Shown: piece after piece, positions 33,401 to 40,288 of the stretch | Layout of the letters: each line of letters starts with the position of its first letter | Position numbering within the stretch: the stretch's first letter is position 1 | NCBI GenBank assembly: GCA_020630975.1 | Contig: JAHDID010000009.1 | Location: 1-64,000 of the forward strand | From: Verrucomicrobiota bacterium | GTDB taxonomy: Bacteria; Verrucomicrobiota; Verrucomicrobiia; Verrucomicrobiales; DEV007 | Direction: 5' to 3' | DNA length: 64,000 bases | Position numbers and translations under genes: made by a program | The notes under the pieces: model-generated | Database searches by the model: none | Seen by the model: only the letters and a program-made list of their open reading frames with translations | Told to the model about the DNA's origin: nothing

Positions 33401-36299
33401 CCGCTACCTGGCGCAAAAAGGCAGCGCGAGTGTGATCGCGAGCCACATCGTAGTAGTTCATTCGTTCACGCTCATTCGGAGCGAGACTTGATTGCGGAAC
33501 AGAATCATTTCCCTCTACCATCAAACGATCCGCTATATATTCTGAAGGTTTAAACCTCCTGGGCACTCGAATCTCCCCCAGCAAAAACCGATTTTCGATC
33601 TCAAACTCCTGCTGAAGATTGGACCGGAAACGCTGGTAGTCATACCCCTCTGGCAGGTACAAATTCCATTTCGAAAACAGCACTGGTATCGCAGCCGACA
33701 CCGAAATAGGGCTTAGCTTCTCTCTACCAGAACCACGCCAGCGATCTCCCGGCGTTTGGTAAATGATCTGAACCTTCGCCTGCTCGCCGTCGGCATGTTT
33801 TTCCGATAGCAACACCCGCAGGCGATCCCGACCGCTGCGCACTGGCTTCATCCGCTCGCCATCGATGAGCAGACTCCAGAGCACAGCCTCAGCCGGTAGC
33901 TGAACATCCAAAAACTGCTCACCTGACGAGCGCACCTGCAGCCTAGCCTGATGCCTTGCCGGGCCATCTGTCGATACGACGGTATCCAGCAGCAGCGAGT
34001 CGACCACCGTGGACACGATGGTAGCATGCGGGTGACGAGTCCCAGCGAGATCGATGCCCCACTCCCCATCTCGATACCGGTAGGCGGCGATCACTCGGTG
34101 CCGTGGACGATAGCCAGAGATCGATGGCACCTGTAGCGAATCGACCTGATCCACCCCCATGGTATCAAAAGTGATCTCGGTATCGGTATTGGCCTCGACC
34201 ACCCAGGTCCCAGTGGTGCGCTTCGCTGCAGGCACGCTCAGCCTCGGCAGACTCACCGCAAATCGCTTCTTGCCTTTGATATTCTCAGACTCAGCAACCG
34301 TCAGTGGCAAATTGATCGAGTACCGCACCGCCAAAGACCCGCTCACCTCATCCTGAAAGGTCAGGGTCCAATCCCCGCTCTCCTCATCTCTGGTCTGATG
34401 AGTCAGCCCCGGTGAGGAAAAGCGAACCAACTGCGAAACCGACTCATCGACCTGAACGGTCAGCTCCTGGATACCTGAATTGGCGATAGCCAGACTGATC
34501 TGCCCCTCGATTTCCAGACTATTGGCAAGTGGCAACGCATACGCTGTGATAGCCGCCTCTATCTCTGCTGGACGCCGAGTCGCTGACAGAGTCAGCGAAT
34601 AATCATCCAGACGAAACCAAGCGAGACTACCGGTGACGGGAGTCTTGCGCCCATCGCGCGGCTCCAAGCCAGATGACTGCCCAGTACGAATCGAAAATGA
34701 TGAGTCATATCGAACCGCCAAATACCCCGATACGGTCTCGGCTCCGGCCACTAGCAGCGGCTCTAGCTGCAGCTCCATCGGCTCCTCCCCGAGCTGATAC
34801 CAGCCCTCTGGATCGCGCCGCGACTCGATCTTCACCTGTGTCGGCGTCGCATTGCTCAGCCCATCGCTCCAGCGTAGGATCACCGTACCATCTTCCTCTA
34901 CCCAGCTAAAGTCATGTCTCTCGGCACACGTGACCGCTACCAATTCCTCCGCTGTCGGCAGCTCGACGGTCGCCGAAAACAAATGCCCCTCGATAGGGAT
35001 ATAGCTAGCCGATCGAGTCACAAATATAGCCTCTCTCTCGGCTCTCACACTGGTATCCAAAGCCACCGTGAAACGATCCCTGATACCCGACAATGTCACC
35101 ACCGGCGCACTCTGCTGGATGGGAAACTGAAACGATGCGACATAACCCGGCAGCGCGGCCATAGCCGTATCGATCCCATCAGGCACGGGCACGGTGAGAG
35201 CGGCTGTCTCGATCTGTTTGATCCTGACATCCTCAGAGCCCAGTATCGTAAGGGTACCCGACGAGCGGTGAATCCCCTCGATATCGACACTCGGTAGAGC
35301 CACAGCCTCGTCGATCTCCGTCGCACCGATAGGTGACTCCAGGCGTATCCGCAGCGCCGCACTGCGCCTACTGCCAGACTGCAGCTTCACTTCTATATTG
35401 CCACCGCCTTTGCGAGTCCAGCCAGCCAGCTCCACCCCATCGACACTGAGCACCTTGGCCCCAGTCGGTAGCGACATCGTGAATCGCTCTGGCAAATCAC
35501 GTAGATTTGCATTGATGACCACCCCCAGATCACCCAGCACTCGAGTGGAGTCGATTTTATATAGATAGGAGCAGGTCTGAAAAATAGCGGCCCCTGGAAT
35601 AGCAGGCACCTCTCGCTCTGTCCATGCCACCTGCCAGCAGCCACCTTTATCCGAGGGCAGCACCAGCTGAGCACGCCCACCGGCATCGATATAGAATGGC
35701 AACTCACTGGTCATCTGAGCCCCCTCAGGCAGCTCCAACTGCAGGCTAGCTGCGGCAAGCCCTGGACTGTGAATCTCGATCGCCTCACCACCTGCTACCG
35801 ATGCGACTGGCAGGTGAAACTGTGCCACCACTGAATGAACCCCGACTCCATGAGTATAGAGCAGCGGACTCTTCTGCCCGACCACCCGTAGCGCCCCTTC
35901 GCCATCTATGGTGACCCGCCCGAGGTGAGTCGTCGGCAGAGGCAGTGGCACCTCGGTCCACCCATCCTGCTGAAGTATCTCCACATCGTAGGTGGCCTGA
36001 ATCTCCACCACAGCCTCACCAGGTACGATCTCGCCACGCATCTCGACCGAGCGCACCACACCGGGCAGCGGCGGTGCCAGCGATTCCTCTGCATCGGCCA
36101 GCTGAGCACGAGCCGCATCGGTAGCGAGCGTCTGATACTGCTCAGGTGTCAAAAATACCGCCCGGGGTTTTTGTTTGAGCAGAGTCTCCAACTGGTCTAA
36201 TGGCAGCCAAAGCTCGCGGACATCTTGGCCGCTACTCATCGCGGCAAGAGAAACCAGCAACCAAGCAGAGAAGGTTAACAAAGTGTGAGTTTTCATCAC
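27480..36299 (-). CDS. Giant membrane-anchored exported protein, apparent tandem fusion with secretin-N0-like repeats
   Basis: A 2939-aa product. It starts with a signal peptide (hydrophobic to about residue 24, SSGQD), then an N-terminal domain LWLPLDQLETLL..VFLTPEQYQTL. Periplasmic beta domains run to about residue 950. Three secretin-N0/STN-like units follow near residues 995-1520 (IPSIEFSETPLRDALQF, LPSVEFADTPLSDAIAF and LVQIPLPPRVF, each with an 'A/S-x-Y-x-x-x-x-x-x-L' strand and ALRYTT helices). A multi-helix membrane domain lies near 1590-1665. At about 1660-1680 RRIGRATALIALLILPVWGAAEES reads like a signal peptide (shown in part: TALIALLILPVWGAA), and then a second copy of the N-terminal module starts (VYVPYDVEVPL..YYLDYDSFQKLW). 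The tail has coiled-coil/Asn-rich sequence, DPFGGGG repeats and a last transmembrane helix. The next gene upstream (36316) is a third copy of the same architecture, 16 bp away. Function unknown. Confidence 0.75.
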   Translation of the reverse strand: MMKTHTLLTFSAWLLVSLAAMSSGQDVRELWLPLDQLETLLKQKPRAVFLTPEQYQTLATDAARAQLADAEESLAPPLPGVVRSVEMRGEIVPGEAVVEIQATYDVEILQQDGWTEVPLPLPTTHLGRVTIDGEGALRVVGQKSPLLYTHGVGVHSVVAQFHLPVASVAGGEAIEIHSPGLAAASLQLELPEGAQMTSELPFYIDAGGRAQLVLPSDKGGCWQVAWTEREVPAIPGAAIFQTCSYLYKIDSTRVLGDLGVVINANLRDLPERFTMSLPTGAKVLSVDGVELAGWTRKGGGNIEVKLQSGSRRSAALRIRLESPIGATEIDEAVALPSVDIEGIHRSSGTLTILGSEDVRIKQIETAALTVPVPDGIDTAMAALPGYVASFQFPIQQSAPVVTLSGIRDRFTVALDTSVRAEREAIFVTRSASYIPIEGHLFSATVELPTAEELVAVTCAERHDFSWVEEDGTVILRWSDGLSNATPTQVKIESRRDPEGWYQLGEEPMELQLEPLLVAGAETVSGYLAVRYDSSFSIRTGQSSGLEPRDGRKTPVTGSLAWFRLDDYSLTLSATRRPAEIEAAITAYALPLANSLEIEGQISLAIANSGIQELTVQVDESVSQLVRFSSPGLTHQTRDEESGDWTLTFQDEVSGSLAVRYSINLPLTVAESENIKGKKRFAVSLPRLSVPAAKRTTGTWVVEANTDTEITFDTMGVDQVDSLQVPSISGYRPRHRVIAAYRYRDGEWGIDLAGTRHPHATIVSTVVDSLLLDTVVSTDGPARHQARLQVRSSGEQFLDVQLPAEAVLWSLLIDGERMKPVRSGRDRLRVLLSEKHADGEQAKVQIIYQTPGDRWRGSGREKLSPISVSAAIPVLFSKWNLYLPEGYDYQRFRSNLQQEFEIENRFLLGEIRVPRRFKPSEYIADRLMVEGNDSVPQSSLAPNERERMNYYDVARDHTRAAFLRQVAEGWESPVPQAIEPELGLGSNMEVDAMIRNEDLLTSIRIPSIEFSETPLRDALQFIQSKSVDLDPQLNGINIILDAPLAAASESQQEDDSGFGFGGGNGAAEAGGVGSTPITLKLSNVSLGEVLRYTTSLAQMKYKVEANAIVVVPLSRPDQELVMNAYTVPPGFLSSFSVGGGGPIDPFAAPDPDERPILKKMTAREVLENAGISFPPGATAIYNPATSQLIIKNTPDQMELVEAYQESIRSGVDFEALPLTPIVRRAVDYSISARHATEDKLRNLRLPSVEFADTPLSDAIAFLETKSAQLDPEGTGVPIIIEAAGVENVPVTLRLTNVPLAEALRYTTQLASVSYRVNSDEVSIIARHSSGEVVAHQYAAPPEFFQPLAEAPSVKEFFESAGITFGAGSSASYDASLGELTVKNTPNEMALVEAFLESFGNGGYVMDEEAATTFGVGVSAAPVSASIYPLVTSLSDVRALFEEQDGMVLVQIPLPPRVFQSLEGNTVKARHAKAVLVQAGVAFPDGASAVYDLVSKRLSIRNTQPNLEAVMTTYSEEVAKMVESPNAKENDLRLSEAFLGGAARLKGFDVGDIGRLPMEFDLPQSGRFYGFDGFYAPEPIAFRYVNWERQIRVAWLWICFGFLAFVIGAWRYARMPIFIGLLGGVLLGLLPLAITGGVAIVCNALLLGWLAGIGIWFAYALSRRIGRATALIALLILPVWGAAEESLAPHTVYVPYDVEVPLSEQSATRYYLDYDSFQKLWQDVKTYRQEQTGGGEPEVKKSYDLTSALYRVKSTTEEIAVSGRLALHTRGRGWQKVPLAFSGVSVESIRLNGETAAMREGAILVEEPGQHVIDVELKVPIVEGQDSAKWQVPQCSATLLEIKMDSEVAEPVLQGDWPLAERIEDGNTTYTAAIGQAGEVQFRRRLKTSAHRSTRPSLGLINARLFVAQGLEQLEAEYQLKFSGQEKSDFSISFDRSVTPVSFDIPHLSHWQIADRVDSGLRELSFSLSQPAQDSLVIRFAGERVYSAKDETASQRRFPHLSAEATRIEQRREILRANGIRIKADPGVNHRQITSGGDADGKSGFIPVSTFSLTGQDEALDYALSSAEAERSVVADYVFQVGAAKLETIAQFQVTSLDEPLLEMAFEIPADSKVQSVQGNRIREWWRTENDLFVRLAGETPEVTALLIHLTQEQTDVGAGEQSLAMGPFRVHGFSEEQVSGTGLVVAHTTRDVVIDFAEDRRVVREVGIDEVGSDIEVLPPMEKKRGFRFDRASYSGEVISTQLESRYDSLWVMLAQIQDTWVDLSVHTDIEVSRGGIDRFVFETAVGAPEFRAIGDQVREVVVTETDILRRYEVIFQEYLTSATSLTLEAELAHTDSIQLPDLAIPGADRQERYVILENRSVTQMDIQSQGVDKAVMSMLPYKPETILSAQLYRARPEWQMSIDLERLETSAGSDAIIQFAELTTAFRANGEEWLKAVYRMQNRSLQFLPIVADPKADLVSVTVAGTVVRADKGKIDGQDVLLIPLIQTEPGQLSYDVSVVFRKVGKRQSGTSDRLKRNLDDPTVLGMTVEKTMWKVHLPQGHELVDTGGNMQRVQAEDSAVAKLQSELDELKSLNWFSTSKSKVGDKRSQALGYDNGLALAERIESQLSQIDDNDNQELKKLKEELSQQRIVLTENRIEMPAFDTSQIASEPTESKTAWVSNAGDIKTRDQDNARAAEEQRTNVSSQLRLNDNISLGNNFFGESIGSNAESGKGASQADRAQSQISFFNKSNSSDEVQQKLSTLNLSQNNEQNDFAINYGKPIETLAVNRVSNARSAIQAEQPDLPKSAAGKPRSPRVFAGGGMVGRADPFGGGGEMHDDPFGGGDDDPFGSGGAMEPDPFGGGGGFGFESPSGAAAGGGTYYPSQALSAPLIPQGRYSIAVDFPVETAPIHFQKLKDHAELEISSKIQSSTGRGYWLLLICVLLGAIMGGRSLIVRFQ

Positions 36300-36315
36300 A
36301 GGTAGCGCCGACTTT

Positions 36316-39300
36316 CTATGCTTCTTCCTCGTCTTGAGCGACTCGTTTAGCCGACTCCTGCTCCTGCTTATACTGCCGTCGGGCTTTGAGTTTCCGACTC
36401 AGCCATAAAAAAGGCGCTGCGATCAACCCACCCAGCCATTTGATGAAACGAGGAATCCCCCTAGCGATCCAGACTAGCACACCGAGCAGAGTGCCTAGGT
36501 AGATAGCCGTCCAGAAGCTAGCGGCTGACGGACTAACAGCCCCAGCGATGACCAGTGGCAACGCACCAAACACCATGAAGTAGAGAAACCGCCAACGCAC
36601 ACTGCGCCACAGCAAAAGCACCGCTCCCGCAAACGCTAACAACCCGACAAACGCCTCTAAGAATAGTGCATAACTCTGCGCCCGATAGACCACACGGATA
36701 TCGCTGGGAGCATCCAGCCGGTGAAAGGCATACTTTCGCCCTCCCGTCGGCAGCTCCATATCAAAACCCGCCTGCTGAGACTGCTGCAGTGCTGGTGGGT
36801 CCTGCCATAGCCCACTATCGCCCACAGCCAGCTGAGGACCTAGAGTCGGCACCAGCCAATCAAACGCATTGCGAAACCGAGTCCAGCCGCGCTCCGACAC
36901 TGGCATCGACATCGCACTCTTAAACTTTCGGTACCGATAGCCCTCTGGCACATACAGCTGAATACGGCTCTGTAGTACCTCCGCATCGGTCAGCTCTACG
37001 ATCGGGATATCTACCGAGCCGACTCCCAGCTTCTTGCCAGGATGCTCGCTCGGTATCTGATAGATAAACCGAATCGGAAAGGTCGCATCATTCTGTTTGG
37101 CAGGCAGGCGGATCAGCACCACATCCTCATTGGCCCGGCGCATCGGCTGCTGCGGCTGACCATCTACAAATATATCACTGACGATCTGGCCTCCCTCGGG
37201 CAAATCGATACTAAAGAATTGTTTGGCATTGTTCTTCACCCAGTAGATGACCTGAGTGGTGAGCGCCGCATCGCTACTCAATACCGATGTCACATCGGCG
37301 TAGGTAGCCACCGCCTGCGGCACAGGTAGAAATTCATTGCGACTGACCGCCAGATCCAGAGCGTGAGGATGGCGACGGTATTTGTAGGACAAAAAGATCC
37401 CCGAGCGACGCAGCTGTGAGTTGAGCTCCTGTGGGTCGATCGATTCCAGAGACGTCGTCTGAGCATCGAGTATTTCCAGATTGTCATCTTTGGCGATAGC
37501 GATCTGCCCGGTCTCGGTCTGTACCTGATGTAGCTGGATCTCCGGCAGCGACACTGCGAAATTCCGCGCATCACCAGCAGGATCCGCACCATCCTCCAGC
37601 TCGAGCACCAGGGCGTTGGTTGGCTGATCGAGAAACAGCTTTAGCTGGTAAGTGCCCATCTGCTTATCACGCAGCGACACCTGCCAAAAGCGATGCCCAT
37701 CTGGCGGCGTCATCCCCTCCTCGGTATAGGATTTATCGACCTCTTTGATCAAAGCCCCTTCATGGCGCAGATCCTCAGCGATACTCTCTGGTACTGAGAG
37801 CAAAAAGCTATCCACACCAGCGTAGCGGACACGATAGACGACTGTCCACTGGTAGCGAATGATCTGCTCTTTCACCTCGACCATGGTCAGCACCTCGCCA
37901 GTGACTTGCGGCTTTTTCAGGGTGTAGCCGATGGTGGCCGGAGCCGCTTTGCCTCGATAGCGAAATCCGATCTGCATACTACCCGCCCCCGGTATCCGCC
38001 CACCGAGTAGACTCACCTCCTGCTGGCGCAGATCGCCCAGATCAGTCGTGCGCGGATCGAGACTGGAGTCGATCGATAGCCCCACCTTGCCCTCATGCCG
38101 CTCGACATCCTGCGGCGAGAAAACGGGTATCACCGTAGCGGAGTCGGCCGCTGCTCTGATCTGTCGCCCCGTCACCGTTATCGCCGTCGTACCGAGCGTC
38201 CGATTGCGCAGCGTCACGGTGAGGATACGAGTACCATCCACCGTCTCTTCGCTATAGTCTTTCACATCTGGCCCCGCGGCCTCGATGCCATCGAACCCAC
38301 TAGGTATCTCGATGCGAGTCGCAAAGATCCCAGCGCGCTTGATATCATAATCAAAACGCGTGGTAAACTTGGCCGAATCTGTCTCGACCTCGTAGCGAGT
38401 CCAGCTCTCCACCTCCACTACCGGCTCCGCCTTTTTGATAGCTAGTGATAGGTCATAGGGTAGCGCTAGGTAACGATAGCGAGCATAGGGTAGTCCCTCG
38501 TCCACTGTGTCATTACCGACTTCCAGAGACTGCTGAGTCAGACCAGAGTGCCTGAGCGTCTCCAGCTCTAGCTCCGAACTATACGTCACCAGTAGCGAGC
38601 CCCGCTGGCGCACCACATCGCTCGCCTCGATCTGCGGTAGCGACAGCTCCGTCGGTAGCGAGCCGATAGCCTGCTCCAGTAGTATTTTCAGCCGATAGCT
38701 CTCGCGCGCCTCAGAGTGCAGCGCCACCTGTAGCACCTGCTGCTGGCCCGATTTCTCCACACCCCACTCGCGTATATTTTCGCCCTGTACACTCAGGATC
38801 TCCTGCCCCTCGGGCACCTGTACGGCAAACGTCTCTACCGGCGATCGCAGGATCCGATAGTCCAAGGTCATCGAGGTCTGAAGCGCGCCCGGCACTACCG
38901 ATACCACCGTATCGCTATCGACAAATAGCAGCGGAGTCAGCGCTGTCTCTTCTCCCTGCTTCTGCCAAGTCAGGTGAAATTTTTCGGTCTCGCCAAAAAA
39001 GAACGACAATTGAGTATCGCTACCTTTATCCACAGTCGAGTAGGCCGACGCTGGCTTCAAATCAAAGTCCCAACCTTGATCGGGGATAGTCGCCTCGAAC
39101 TTCGATACTCCCGCTTTAGGCAAGGTGATGTGCACATCATTCTTTCCTGCTTCACTGAGCACCTTGGCATAGAGCTTCAGCTTTATCGAATAGCTGCCCT
39201 TTTTCGGCAAGATCAGCTCGTACCCCTTCGCCCCGAGGAGCAGCGTGGCATCACCCGTCTCCGCCTCGGCGATATTCAGTCCAGACTTGGCTAGCGGCAC

Positions 39301-39777
39301 CACAGCCCAGCCCTCTTCCTTAAAGCTCTCCACCTCGAACTCCGCCTCCACCGCCAGCACCCGATCCTCGTCGCCCTCGACCGTAGCGCGGTAGCTAGCA
39401 TTGGAGATCACGCCATCCGTAGGCGGCTTCTCCTTATCCTTTTCCTTCTCGATGGTCAGCTGATTCCACAGATCGAGGAACTCGCGATACGGCAAAAACA
39501 CACCTCGCCCCTCCTTCTCAAAGACCTCTTCCAGTTCGTCGTAAGGCAGGTAGATCGAGCGCTCAGACTTGATGATCTCAGGTTCCACTTTCGCCTCAGC
39601 CTCAGCCTTCTCTTTCACCGCCCCAGTCACCTTAGGACGCGCCTTAGGCTTCCCTTCAACCGCTTTCTTTCTCGCCACAGGGGGCAACTTTCTATCACCT
39701 GCATCCTGCGCTGACAGAGTCGTCGATAAGCCAAGGAACGGCATAATGAAATAGACAAGAATTGATGATCGGCTCAT
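36316..39777 (-). CDS. Exported membrane protein of the same family as the 2939-aa protein
   Basis: A 1153-aa protein from the Met at 39777 (MSRSSILVYFIMPFLGL, signal peptide, cut near SAQD); an in-frame start at 39828 would place 17 residues before it. A charged Lys/Pro/Ala linker precedes SIYLPYDELEEVF..VFLPYREFLDLW, which is collinear with both halves of the neighbouring giant. Long beta-rich periplasmic domains follow, then QLYVPEGYRYRKFKS and MELPTGGRKYAFHRLDAP, matching NLYLPEGYDYQRFRS and MEFDLPQSGRFYGFDGFYAP in the giant. Four or so membrane helices close the protein (around 36450-36680), with a basic/acidic cytoplasmic tail ending DEEEA. It lacks the N0-like repeats. Sixteen bp separate its stop from the giant's start, so one operon. 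Role unknown; envelope scaffold is a guess. Confidence 0.75.
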   Translation of the reverse strand: MSRSSILVYFIMPFLGLSTTLSAQDAGDRKLPPVARKKAVEGKPKARPKVTGAVKEKAEAEAKVEPEIIKSERSIYLPYDELEEVFEKEGRGVFLPYREFLDLWNQLTIEKEKDKEKPPTDGVISNASYRATVEGDEDRVLAVEAEFEVESFKEEGWAVVPLAKSGLNIAEAETGDATLLLGAKGYELILPKKGSYSIKLKLYAKVLSEAGKNDVHITLPKAGVSKFEATIPDQGWDFDLKPASAYSTVDKGSDTQLSFFFGETEKFHLTWQKQGEETALTPLLFVDSDTVVSVVPGALQTSMTLDYRILRSPVETFAVQVPEGQEILSVQGENIREWGVEKSGQQQVLQVALHSEARESYRLKILLEQAIGSLPTELSLPQIEASDVVRQRGSLLVTYSSELELETLRHSGLTQQSLEVGNDTVDEGLPYARYRYLALPYDLSLAIKKAEPVVEVESWTRYEVETDSAKFTTRFDYDIKRAGIFATRIEIPSGFDGIEAAGPDVKDYSEETVDGTRILTVTLRNRTLGTTAITVTGRQIRAAADSATVIPVFSPQDVERHEGKVGLSIDSSLDPRTTDLGDLRQQEVSLLGGRIPGAGSMQIGFRYRGKAAPATIGYTLKKPQVTGEVLTMVEVKEQIIRYQWTVVYRVRYAGVDSFLLSVPESIAEDLRHEGALIKEVDKSYTEEGMTPPDGHRFWQVSLRDKQMGTYQLKLFLDQPTNALVLELEDGADPAGDARNFAVSLPEIQLHQVQTETGQIAIAKDDNLEILDAQTTSLESIDPQELNSQLRRSGIFLSYKYRRHPHALDLAVSRNEFLPVPQAVATYADVTSVLSSDAALTTQVIYWVKNNAKQFFSIDLPEGGQIVSDIFVDGQPQQPMRRANEDVVLIRLPAKQNDATFPIRFIYQIPSEHPGKKLGVGSVDIPIVELTDAEVLQSRIQLYVPEGYRYRKFKSAMSMPVSERGWTRFRNAFDWLVPTLGPQLAVGDSGLWQDPPALQQSQQAGFDMELPTGGRKYAFHRLDAPSDIRVVYRAQSYALFLEAFVGLLAFAGAVLLLWRSVRWRFLYFMVFGALPLVIAGAVSPSAASFWTAIYLGTLLGVLVWIARGIPRFIKWLGGLIAAPFLWLSRKLKARRQYKQEQESAKRVAQDEEEA

Positions 39778-40069
39778 GAGCAGGGTAGAAAATTCGAAGT
39801 TTAAGGTGAACCAAGTAACCCGGCTCACTCCACAGCTTATTCGAAAAGTTTTAGGGATTTGTGAAATAAATGTAAAGTTTTTCAGAGTGAGAAAAAATCC
39901 TAGACGGCTCCGAACCTACACCTCAAAAGCCCTGCAATCGAAAAAACCTCACCAACCAAGCTAGCGACTACAGACCTCGGTTACCTAGACCCAAAACAAC
40001 ATAAGAACCCATCGGATATTTGATTGACAGAAACGCGAAAAACCAGGAACTCTCAAAACACGACGATGA
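39778..40069. other. Non-coding region upstream of the envelope-protein operon
   Basis: No gene supported. The A/T-rich part around 39840-39900 (AAATAAATGTAAAG) could carry the promoter of the minus-strand operon, but no convincing -35/-10 pair was identified. A 62-codon plus-strand frame at 39776-39964 has no recognisable protein character. Confidence 0.35.
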
Positions 40070-40237
40070 AGATATCAGACGGAATACACCCTCCCCGGAT
40101 TCCTATCTCCAGAAGAGTGCTCAGCCTTTATTACCCTCAGCGAAGAAAAAGGCTACTCTGAGGCCAAAATCAGCTTCCCTGGAAACCCACAAATGATAGA
40201 GGGAAGAAGGGAAGAAAGAGTATGGATGAACATTTAG
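40070..40237 (+). pseudogene. Remnant of a 2OG-Fe(II) oxygenase (prolyl 4-hydroxylase-like) gene
   Basis: One frame reads from AGA at 40070 to TAG at 40237, with no start codon and a TGA just before. It encodes TLPGFLSPEECSAFITLSEE, then KGYSEAKISFPGNPQMIEG and a short basic end. This resembles the N-terminal 50 residues of bacterial prolyl-4-hydroxylase-like proteins (GFLSxxEC.x.I.LaE..G...A). The metal-binding HxD...H part is absent. It is a decayed fragment lying between two living genes. Confidence 0.55.
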
Positions 40238-40288
40238 GAAAATCAATTTCGTCACAGAATACTCCCCAACAACGAATATCCTAATGTA

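Noticed and set aside
39776-39964. A 62-codon frame upstream of the HEAT protein
   Set aside because: Starts on the antisense of the signal-peptide codons and has no ribosome-binding site or family similarity.
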